Shown here one piece after another: positions 1 through 6,590 of a DNA stretch of 10,671 nucleotides. Numbering within the stretch: position 1 is the stretch's first letter; every line of letters begins with the position of its first letter. Source of the stretch: an uncultured Bacteroidota bacterium (GTDB lineage: Bacteria > Bacteroidota > Bacteroidia > Bacteroidales > UBA12481); contig CAILAQ010000139.1 in the NCBI GenBank assembly GCA_903832165.1, positions 1-10,671 on the forward strand, given 5' to 3'. Both the position numbers and the translations under genes were made by a program. Below the pieces are notes generated by a model. The model ran no database searches. It was given only the letters and a program-made list of their open reading frames with translations, and was not told where the DNA came from.

Positions 1-609
1 ATTGGTTTTATGGCACTTGCAATTATTATCTCTTTCACTCAGGTGAATGCACAAAAAGCTAAAGAAAAGGTGGATATGGCTTTTGATAAAACTGTCGATG
101 GAAATACCGCCCACGATTTTGGTTCCATAATGTACGGTGCCAATGGAAAAGTAGACTTCAACTTCACCAATCAGGGAACAAAACCCATTTCGATTACAAA
201 TGTTGAATCATCATGCGGATGCACAGTTCCAACCTGGACCAAAGAACCGGTTGAACCAGGCAAACAGGGTACAATAACCATTGTTTACAACACTACACTT
301 CCGGGTGCCTTCAATAAAACCGTGGTAGTGACATCAAATGCCAATAACTCTCCTGTCAGACTGGAGATCAGGGGCAAGATAAATGCCACAGCGGCAGACA
401 TTCAGCAACCTGCCGTCAATGCCGGTGTAGTCAATGAGGCAACCCAGAAGGCGGGATCGGATGACCAAGGTCATGTTCGTGAAGGCAACAAACAGCTTCA
501 GGAACAAAAAGCAGCTCAGGTGCGGGCTGCATCTGAGCAGACTGCTTCAGGTGCAAAACCGGCGGTCACAGTAACGAAACCGGCCGTTACAACTATCAAG
601 AAGAAATAG
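1..609 (+). CDS. Secreted DUF1573 domain protein, 5' end cut off by the window
   Basis: The frame is open from base 1. The first ATG (base 10) sits inside a hydrophobic stretch (IGFMALAIIISFTQVNAQ) that has no positively charged N-region. The true start is therefore probably upstream, and this stretch is the core of a Sec signal peptide cleaved after the NAQ region. Counting from that ATG, residues about 25-125 form a DUF1573 Ig-like beta-sandwich. Its hallmark is SSCGCTVP (residues 68-75), preceded by a HDFGSIMYG strand and followed by PGKQGTITIVYNT. DUF1573 proteins are common secreted or periplasmic proteins in Bacteroidota; no biochemical role is established, so none is assigned. Residues about 130-199 are a low-complexity Ala/Gln/Lys/Thr tail with two KPAVT units near the end, probably disordered. 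The aminotransferase starts 24 bp downstream, so the two may be cotranscribed. The family assignment is firm; the function is unknown. Confidence 0.85.
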   Translation: MGFMALAIIISFTQVNAQKAKEKVDMAFDKTVDGNTAHDFGSIMYGANGKVDFNFTNQGTKPISITNVESSCGCTVPTWTKEPVEPGKQGTITIVYNTTLPGAFNKTVVVTSNANNSPVRLEIRGKINATAADIQQPAVNAGVVNEATQKAGSDDQGHVREGNKQLQEQKAAQVRAASEQTASGAKPAVTVTKPAVTTIKKK

Positions 610-633
610 CCGATAAAATCTAATACCTGTATC

Positions 634-1824
634 ATGCCTGCAATCAGCCTCAGGGGAGATGCCATGCCGCCCTCCCCGATACGTAAACTTGTTCCATTCG
701 CCGATGAAGCCAAGAAAAGAGGCCGTATCGTGTATCATCTTAATATCGGCCAACCCGATATAAAGACACCTGATACCGCTATGAACGCGATTCGCTCCAT
801 TAATAAGTCGGTACTGGAATATTCCCATTCAGCAGGCTACGAATCGTACAGGCGAAAGCTGGCTACCTCCTACCAGAGTATCGGAATCGATGTTGACTTC
901 AATCAGATCATAGTAACTACTGGTGGTTCAGAAGCGATCCTTTTTACGCTTATGGGGACCATGGACCCGGGTGATGAGGTGATTGTTCCTGAACCATTTT
1001 ATGCTAATTATAACGGATTCGCCATTGCTGCAGGGGTGAAAGTGATTCCGGTTCCTTCTTCCATAGAGGATGGATTCGCGTTGCCTGCAATTGAAGCATT
1101 TGAAAAACTGATCACCCCTAGAACCAGGGGGATAATGATCTGCAACCCAAATAATCCAACCGGCTACCTTTATTCCAAAGATGAGCTTCTCAAGCTGAGG
1201 GAGATCGTGCTGAGAAATAATCTGTACCTTTTTTCTGATGAGGTATACCGTGAATTCTGTTACGATGGAATTAAACATCACAGCGTTCTTGAGCTGGAAG
1301 GACTCGATGATCATGCAATCATGTTTGATTCGGTATCAAAGAGATACAGCGCATGTGGTGTAAGGATCGGCTGCGTGGTTACCCGCAACTGCAAGGTGCT
1401 TTCTACGGTACTCAAGTTCGCTCAGGCCAGACTTAGCCCCCCCGGGCTGGGTCAGATAGCTGCCGAAGCAGCTCTGGAAACACCGCAATCCTATTTCGAT
1501 GAAGTTGTGGTTGAATATATCGCACGCCGGAATTTCCTGGTCGAAGCCCTTAACAATATTCCCGGAGTTTTTTGTCCGAAGCCCAAAGGCGCCTTCTATA
1601 CTACCGTCCGTTTGCCGGTTAAAAATGCTGATGATTTTTCAAAATGGCTGCTGACTGATTTTGAACACAACAACCAGACAGTTATGCTCGCTCCTGCTGC
1701 AGGATTCTATGCAACACCCGGCCTGGGTCTGAATGAAGTCAGGATTGCTTATGTCCTGAAACTGGAGGATCTTAAAAACGCCGTCGAGTGCTTAAAGGTT
1801 GCGCTGGAGCAGTACACTGAGTGA
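634..1824 (+). CDS. PLP-dependent aminotransferase, class I/II (aspartate aminotransferase-like)
   Basis: This is a 396-residue fold-type I aminotransferase of the usual family length, predicted cytosolic, transferring amino groups between an amino acid and a 2-oxo acid. Visible motifs are: HLNIGQPDI (35-43) at the substrate-binding N-terminus; TTGGSEA (95-101), the phosphate-binding turn; NPNNPTG (171-177), including the Asn that contacts PLP; SDEVY (201-205), with the Asp that pairs with the pyridine nitrogen; SVSKRYSACGVRIG (233-246), where K236 is the expected Schiff-base lysine; and NEVRIAY (367-373), where R370 is the expected carboxylate-binding Arg. The start at MPAISLRGDAMPPSPIRKL fits the Bacteroidota version of the family better than the internal Met11, because MPxIS is the usual beginning. 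There is no Shine-Dalgarno sequence, as is normal for the phylum. Substrate specificity (Asp, Ala, aromatic or other) cannot be read from the sequence. Its stop codon overlaps a heptamer repeat array. Confidence 0.93.
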   Translation: MPAISLRGDAMPPSPIRKLVPFADEAKKRGRIVYHLNIGQPDIKTPDTAMNAIRSINKSVLEYSHSAGYESYRRKLATSYQSIGIDVDFNQIIVTTGGSEAILFTLMGTMDPGDEVIVPEPFYANYNGFAIAAGVKVIPVPSSIEDGFALPAIEAFEKLITPRTRGIMICNPNNPTGYLYSKDELLKLREIVLRNNLYLFSDEVYREFCYDGIKHHSVLELEGLDDHAIMFDSVSKRYSACGVRIGCVVTRNCKVLSTVLKFAQARLSPPGLGQIAAEAALETPQSYFDEVVVEYIARRNFLVEALNNIPGVFCPKPKGAFYTTVRLPVKNADDFSKWLLTDFEHNNQTVMLAPAAGFYATPGLGLNEVRIAYVLKLEDLKNAVECLKVALEQYTE

Positions 1825-1862
1825 CCAGTGACCAGTGACGGGTGACGGGTGACGGGTGACGC
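1821..1862. repeat. Tandem 7-bp repeat array, 6 units (GTGACGG/GTGACCA)
   Basis: Six head-to-tail heptamers are visible: GTGACCA, GTGACCA, GTGACGG, GTGACGG, GTGACGG, GTGACGC. The first unit contains the TGA stop of the aminotransferase (1822-1824), so the array begins exactly at the end of the coding sequence. The GTGAC core is invariant and only the last two bases vary, in blocks (CA, CA, GG, GG, GG, GC), as expected from slippage or unit duplication. The period of 7 is the same as in the array at 2042-2090, though the unit differs. The 180 bases between the two arrays hold no convincing gene. Confidence 0.9.
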
Positions 1863-2041
1863 AGAAGATGGTAGGGATGCATACTTGTATCCGTTTCCGG
1901 ATTATTCCGAAATCTACGGAGTGGAGCAAAGGCTGGCAATTATCTGTTTAATTAAGGAATTACTAACCTAATTCGTTTCTTAACATAAGGTTTAGATGGT
2001 TCTGTATATGGTGCCGAAAGTCATAACAGACCCATTACCTC

Positions 2042-2090
2042 CCTTGAACCTTTTGCCTTGTGCCTTGAGCCTTGAGCCTTGAGCCTTATT
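2042..2090. repeat. Tandem 7-bp repeat array, about 7 units (CCTTGAG)
   Basis: Heptamers starting at 2042 read CCTTGAA, CCTTTTG, CCTTGTG, CCTTGAG, CCTTGAG, CCTTGAG, CCTTATT. On the minus strand the unit is CTCAAGG. The three perfect copies lie next to the NamZ-like gene, and its stop codon (TAA, complement of 2086-2088) falls in the last, degenerate unit. The leftward copies are increasingly diverged. The arrangement mirrors the GTGAC array at the end of the opposing gene. Confidence 0.88.
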
Positions 2091-3279
2091 TATCTCCATA
2101 TAGCAGATACTTCGCCCTCATCTCCCTGTACTTCCGTAATCCCGGCTCCCAGCTCGACCTGATCTCCCCGGCCGTTTTGCCTTGCTGTATCTGAAGCCTG
2201 ATCTGGTTGGTCCCGGCCAGTGTATCAAAATAGCCGATAAAGAAACTGCCGTTGCTATTAAGTTTCTTATAGGCATCGATGATCCATTCCAGCTTTAACT
2301 CCGGCTCTTGAGAAATCTCCCCGATACCGTTCAGGCGGAGATCCCGACCATGGCATTCCTTGTTTTCATGCGGCGGATGAAGACTCACCCCCGGCAAAGA
2401 TTTCGGAGTAAAAACAAAATCCCCGGCCATGTCCGGATGCCCGAATACCTGGAACGGAAAACCGGTTCCCCTCCCAATGCTTACCACGGTTCCTTCAAAA
2501 AAGCAAAGTGTCGGATAGAGATATACCGAGGTCTGGTTTGGCAAATTGGGTGATGGCTTCACAGGCAGGATGTATTCAGTCTGATGATCATATCCTGTGC
2601 ATCTGATCACTGTAAGATCACATTGAATCCCACCTGAGAGCCAATGCTCTCCATTGATCATCCCGGCGTATTCCCCAACCGTCATTCCATGAACAACGGG
2701 CACGGGATGCATTCCCACAAATGATTTGAAAGCGGTATCGAGGATCGGTCCATCTGTATAAAACCCATTTGGATTCGGTCGGTCGAGAACCAGCAAAGGC
2801 TTATGTTCCTGGGCACAGGCCTCCATAACCAGGTGAAGGGTAGAAATGTATGTATAAAACCTTACGCCCACATCCTGGATATCGAAAATAACCAGATCAA
2901 TCCCCTGAAGATCTTCGGGAGCAGGCTTTTTATGTTTTCCGTAAAGCGAAACTACTGGAATACCTGTCTTGGGGTCAAGGCCATCCTGAAGTGCTGCACC
3001 TGCCTCACCCTCTCCTCTGAAGCCATGCTCAGGAGCAAAAACCTTTTTAACGGTAACTCCGGATCCAAGTAATGTATCAAGCAAATGGATCTTTCCGACA
3101 CGGCTTGAAGGATTTGAAACTAATCCGATACTTTTCCCAAGGATCAGTTTAAGATAAGCATCGGTCCGGTCAGCGCCACAGCTAACCCTGGATTGTTTCA
3201 GGATCGGCATTAATTGTGCCTGCAGTCCAATCCAGGAACTTAACAGGATTAGCAGACACCACAGAGGTTTTATCTTCAT
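2086..3279 (-). CDS. namZ: Secreted exo-beta-N-acetylmuramidase NamZ-like (DUF1343)
   Basis: This 397-residue protein starts with a clear Sec signal peptide (MKIKPLWCLLILLSSWIGLQAQ). No lipobox is seen at its end, so it is probably periplasmic or secreted rather than a lipoprotein. The rest matches the DUF1343 family across its length: IGLVSNPSS (51-59), FAPEHGFRGEGEAG (81-94), FDIQDVGVRFYTY (132-144), LDRPNPNG (165-172), the conserved HGMTVGEYAGMING (197-210), and FEGTVVSIGRGTGFPF (261-276). Characterised members (NamZ of Bacillus subtilis and Tannerella forsythia) remove terminal non-reducing MurNAc from peptidoglycan fragments, supporting cell-wall turnover or MurNAc salvage. That role is inferred here from family membership. 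It is transcribed divergently from the permease gene, with 34 bp between the start codons. No other salvage gene (murQ, murP, nagZ) is in the window. Confidence 0.9.
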   Translation of the reverse strand: MKIKPLWCLLILLSSWIGLQAQLMPILKQSRVSCGADRTDAYLKLILGKSIGLVSNPSSRVGKIHLLDTLLGSGVTVKKVFAPEHGFRGEGEAGAALQDGLDPKTGIPVVSLYGKHKKPAPEDLQGIDLVIFDIQDVGVRFYTYISTLHLVMEACAQEHKPLLVLDRPNPNGFYTDGPILDTAFKSFVGMHPVPVVHGMTVGEYAGMINGEHWLSGGIQCDLTVIRCTGYDHQTEYILPVKPSPNLPNQTSVYLYPTLCFFEGTVVSIGRGTGFPFQVFGHPDMAGDFVFTPKSLPGVSLHPPHENKECHGRDLRLNGIGEISQEPELKLEWIIDAYKKLNSNGSFFIGYFDTLAGTNQIRLQIQQGKTAGEIRSSWEPGLRKYREMRAKYLLYGDK

Positions 3280-3285
3280 AATTGG

Positions 3286-3293
3286 TACATTTG
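3286..3293 (+). promoter_or_regulatory. Possible Bacteroidota -7 box (TACATTTG) for the permease-gatE-gatD unit
   Basis: TACATTTG fits the TAnnTTTG -7 element of the Bacteroidota primary sigma factor exactly. It lies 20 bp before the GTG start of the permease gene, inside the short divergent gap. A matching -33 TTTG element at the usual distance is not evident; the nearest T-rich run, at 3268-3271, is too close. It would give a 5' leader of roughly 10-15 nt. This is a motif match only. Confidence 0.35.
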
Positions 3294-3313
3294 CCTAAAA
3301 TCAGGTTTCGCCT

Positions 3314-4555
3314 GTGAATTTCGAACTCTTCATCGTAAAAAAAATCATCCGGAGCCGAACCGGTAAAAGATCAGGTGCTAATACACTGGTTAATGTTTCG
3401 GTTATAGCCATTGCCCTGAGCATGTCTGTAATGATTCTTTCCGTCGCTATACTTGCGGGTTTCAAAAAGGAAATAAAAGATAAACTTACTGGTTTTGGCT
3501 CCCATATTCAAATCAGCAGCCTGACTTCCAACAATTCCTGGGAAACCGGGCCCATAAGCATCGATCAGCCATTCCTGGAAAAGTTGAAAAGCGATCAGGC
3601 AATCAGCGGTATATATCCTTTCGCCACAAAACCCGGTATGGTTCAGTCGGGCAAGGAATTGCAGGGAATCATCCTGAAGGGTGTAGCACAAGGTTACAAC
3701 TGGGATTTCTTTTCCCGGAACCTTATTGCCGGCCGTGTCCCTGACCTTTCAAATCCGGATTCCCTTGAGGTTTTGATTTCAAAAACGCTCGCCGATCTGC
3801 TCAGGATAGGCACAGGCATGAAAATCCCAACCTATTTTATTCAGGATCCGCCGAGGATGAGACCATTCAAGGTGTGCGGCATCTATGAAACCGGGCTGGC
3901 GGAATATGATCAGATTTTTGTGTATTGTCATTTGCAACAGATCAGGGAAATAAACAACTGGAAGGAAAGTCAGATCAGCGGTTTTGAAATCAGGCTGAAC
4001 GATCCATCAAAAATGGACAGCGAGGCGTCAAGAATCCGCGAAGAAGTGGACAATACCACCATCGCATCAGGTAACATAATGCAGGTCAAAACACTTAAGG
4101 ATCTTGCACCCGGCTTTTTCGATTTTCTTAGTCTGACCGATACCAATGTGTGGGTCATATTAACACTGATGATTCTGATAGCCGGATTTAACATGATATC
4201 CGGCCTCCTCATCATCATTCTTGACAGGACAAAAATGATTGGAACACTTAAGTCACTTGGAACTGACAATCGCTCGATGGCAAAAATTTTTCTTTATCAG
4301 GCAGTGTATATTATCGTGAAAGGATTACTCTTTGGTAACCTTATCGGCTTAACCCTGGCAATGATCCAGGACCGGTTTCGCTTAATTCATCTGAATCCTG
4401 TTTCCTATTTTGTTGATTCCGTGCCGGTTCATATCAACATCATTCATCTTCTTCTGCTCAACGCCGGAACGCTCCTCCTTACGCTGGTAATGATGCTCAT
4501 TCCTTCAACGTTATTAACGCGGATCAGTCCCGGAAAAACAATAAAATTTGATTAA
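3314..4555 (+). CDS. ABC transporter permease of the LolC/LolE (FtsX/MacB) type
   Basis: This is a 413-residue inner-membrane protein with the four-helix layout of LolC/LolE permeases. It has one transmembrane segment near the N-terminus (about 28-50, preceded by a basic amphipathic stretch), a large periplasmic domain (about 51-275), and three C-terminal segments (about 277-304, 325-350, 375-398). N-terminal MNFELFIVKKIIRSR and the post-TM2 cytoplasmic loop ILDRTKMIGTLKSLG (302-316) are typical; in this family the loop contacts the ATPase. LolCDE extracts lipoproteins from the inner membrane and passes them to a periplasmic carrier. No LolD-type ATPase is encoded nearby, so one must be supplied in trans. 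The start is GTG, chosen because it gives the family's usual N-terminus. gatE begins 22 bp downstream on the same strand. A different FtsX-like exporter role is possible. Confidence 0.88.
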   Translation: MNFELFIVKKIIRSRTGKRSGANTLVNVSVIAIALSMSVMILSVAILAGFKKEIKDKLTGFGSHIQISSLTSNNSWETGPISIDQPFLEKLKSDQAISGIYPFATKPGMVQSGKELQGIILKGVAQGYNWDFFSRNLIAGRVPDLSNPDSLEVLISKTLADLLRIGTGMKIPTYFIQDPPRMRPFKVCGIYETGLAEYDQIFVYCHLQQIREINNWKESQISGFEIRLNDPSKMDSEASRIREEVDNTTIASGNIMQVKTLKDLAPGFFDFLSLTDTNVWVILTLMILIAGFNMISGLLIIILDRTKMIGTLKSLGTDNRSMAKIFLYQAVYIIVKGLLFGNLIGLTLAMIQDRFRLIHLNPVSYFVDSVPVHINIIHLLLLNAGTLLLTLVMMLIPSTLLTRISPGKTIKFD

Positions 4556-4577
4556 TTTTCAAATTTCCTACTAATGT

Positions 4578-6590
4578 ATGAGAAACTCTTTTGATGCTTT
4601 GCGTAACCAATTGGAATCCAGAAGTGCCATAGGTTACGTTCCACTTTCGGAAGCTACAATTGAAGACTGGAGAAGGATTGGGTTTATGTCAGGTCTGGAG
4701 GTTCATCAGCAGCTGAACACTCAGCACAAACTCTTTTGCCGGTGTCCGGCAGGAATTTATAATCAGGACGACGACTATGATGGTGAATTAATCCGCCATA
4801 TGCGCCCTACCCTCAGCGAAATGGGTGAATATGACGGCACAGCGCTCATGGAATTCAGAACCCGCAAAGAGATCATCTACCGGTTAAATAATGAAAACGC
4901 ATGCACTTACGATATCGATGATACCCCTCCGTTCAAAATAAACAGGGAAGCCCTCGATTACGCACTCGAAATTTCATTGCTGTCAAACATGAATGTTGTC
5001 GGGGAAGTGCATATCACAAGAAAGCAATATCTCGACGGCAGTATTCCAACAGGATTTCAACGCACCGCCATACTTGGAGTTGAAGGTGAAATCCAGTTAT
5101 CAAATAAAAAAATCCGGCTGATTCAGCTGAGTATCGAAGAGGACTCCTGTCGTGAGATCTCAGATATTGGTCACAGGAGAATGTATAAGACCGACCGCCT
5201 CGGAATGCCGCTTATTGAAACAGTAACTTATCCTGATTGTGAAACTCCTTTTGAGCTTAGGGAAGCAGCTGAATACATTCGGTTTCTTAACCGCAGCACG
5301 GGCAGGGTAAGAACAGGAATCGGATCAGGCCGGGAGGATGTTAATGTAAGCTGTCGCGGAGGTGACCGGGTTGAGATTAAAGGGGTCTCGCATAACAAAT
5401 GGATCCCGAAGCTGAGCCACAATGAAGCTTTCCGTCAATATGCACTCCTGCGGATCTGTGATATTATCAGGGAACGCATTCCGGAAAAAAGCAGCTGGCA
5501 AATAAAATCAGTCCCATTGGTTTATGAAAAACTGAATTCAGATAATCAAGTAATTAATGAAGCCAGAAAATGCGGATACCGCATTATTGCAGTCAATCTG
5601 CCCTTATTCCAGGGCATTCTTTCTCATTTCACTCAGCCGGGAAAATGTTTCGCCAACGAGATTTCCGATCGGCTCAAAGTAATTGCCTGCATTGAAAAAC
5701 CAAATATGATCACTTCTGAATCGATTGAGTCTGACCAGAACAATATCGATTTCGACAAAGTCAAAAAATGGCTGAATGCTAATGAAAACGATGCCCAGAT
5801 CATTTTCTGGGGACCTGAAGCCGATATAAAAACCGCTCTGGAGACAATCGAAGAACGGTGTCTGATGGCATTTGATCATATCCCGCGCGAGACCCGAAAG
5901 GCGCTTGCAGATGGAACAACGATTTTTGAGCGTGTACTTCCCGGTGCTGACAGAATGTATCCTGATACCGATTCAGCACCCATCCCGCTAGATGAGGAAT
6001 ATATCATCCGATTAGGCCAGAACCTGCCTGTTCCGGTAAATATCAGAATTTCAAAAATGCAGGAATGGGGCATACCTTCAGACACCTTCCATTACCTGCT
6101 CAAGAAGAACCTGGTACCCCTTATAGAAAGGATATCTGACGATTTCGGCTTTACTCATAAATTTATCGGCACTTTTCTTGGACATACATTAAAGTACCTG
6201 GAAGGTCAAAAGCAGCCGCACAAAGAATTCTCCCCTGAAAAAATTTATGACCTGTTCAGTTTCATCAGGTCTAACCGGCTTGATCAGGCAATTGCCAGGC
6301 CAATCCTTGCCGTTCTGATGGATTATCCTAAAATGGATTTCGCCAGCATCCTTACCAGCCTGAAATTCAAAAAGCGGAGCCAGGATGAATTGCTTGCACC
6401 CGTCAGTTTTCTGATCGGAAAATTCCGGGAAATCAAGAAATCCGACAATTCCTCGGTTACGATGAACTGGTTAATGGGCCAAATCAGAAAACAAGCACTC
6501 GGCAATATTCCATTGAATGAATATAGCAGGCTCATCCAGGTGCAGATAGCAAAAGAAGTTTCTGAACAATTGTCCACTGACTCAATATGA
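4578..6590 (+). CDS. gatE: Glu-tRNA(Gln) amidotransferase subunit E (archaeal-type GatE)
   Basis: This 670-residue GatB/GatE-family protein should phosphorylate the glutamyl moiety of Glu-tRNA(Gln) and transfer ammonia to it, working with GatD in the cytosol. The N-terminal kinase/amidase domain shows GLEVHQQLNTQHKLFCRCP (39-57), the GatE signature with the metal-binding Glu and His of the family (E41, H43). It also shows DGSIPTGFQRTAI (153-165), SIEEDSCRE (185-193), DRLGMPLIE (206-214), and REDVNVSCRGGDRVEIKGV (252-270). Residues about 320-435 match the AspRS-like GAD insertion that separates GatE from GatB. They are followed by IPRETRKALADGTTIFERVL (435-454) and PGADRMYPDTDSAPIP (455-470), a near-diagnostic GatE segment. 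A helical domain and a YqeY-like tail (about 605-660) finish it. The first 30 or so residues extend beyond the usual archaeal start. gatD overlaps its stop by 4 bp. GatB was considered and excluded because of the GAD domain and the GatD partner. Confidence 0.93.
   Translation: MRNSFDALRNQLESRSAIGYVPLSEATIEDWRRIGFMSGLEVHQQLNTQHKLFCRCPAGIYNQDDDYDGELIRHMRPTLSEMGEYDGTALMEFRTRKEIIYRLNNENACTYDIDDTPPFKINREALDYALEISLLSNMNVVGEVHITRKQYLDGSIPTGFQRTAILGVEGEIQLSNKKIRLIQLSIEEDSCREISDIGHRRMYKTDRLGMPLIETVTYPDCETPFELREAAEYIRFLNRSTGRVRTGIGSGREDVNVSCRGGDRVEIKGVSHNKWIPKLSHNEAFRQYALLRICDIIRERIPEKSSWQIKSVPLVYEKLNSDNQVINEARKCGYRIIAVNLPLFQGILSHFTQPGKCFANEISDRLKVIACIEKPNMITSESIESDQNNIDFDKVKKWLNANENDAQIIFWGPEADIKTALETIEERCLMAFDHIPRETRKALADGTTIFERVLPGADRMYPDTDSAPIPLDEEYIIRLGQNLPVPVNIRISKMQEWGIPSDTFHYLLKKNLVPLIERISDDFGFTHKFIGTFLGHTLKYLEGQKQPHKEFSPEKIYDLFSFIRSNRLDQAIARPILAVLMDYPKMDFASILTSLKFKKRSQDELLAPVSFLIGKFREIKKSDNSSVTMNWLMGQIRKQALGNIPLNEYSRLIQVQIAKEVSEQLSTDSI

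Noticed and set aside
547..828. Open frames antisense to the DUF1573 and aminotransferase genes
   Set aside because: They lie opposite strongly conserved coding sequence and show no protein-family features of their own.
1894..1912. Imperfect hairpin (TTTC[C]GGA / TCCGAAA) in the convergent gap, considered as a terminator
   Set aside because: The stem is seven AT-rich pairs with a bulge, and no T-tract follows on either strand.
1821..2090. Heptamer arrays considered as a CRISPR or an attachment-site structure
   Set aside because: The units are 7 bp with no spacers, and no cas or integrase gene is nearby.
4578..6590. The GatB-family gene as GatB of a GatCAB system
   Set aside because: It carries a GAD-type insertion and the DGTT...PGADRMYPDTD segment. 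No gatA or gatC is adjacent, and a GatD partner is.
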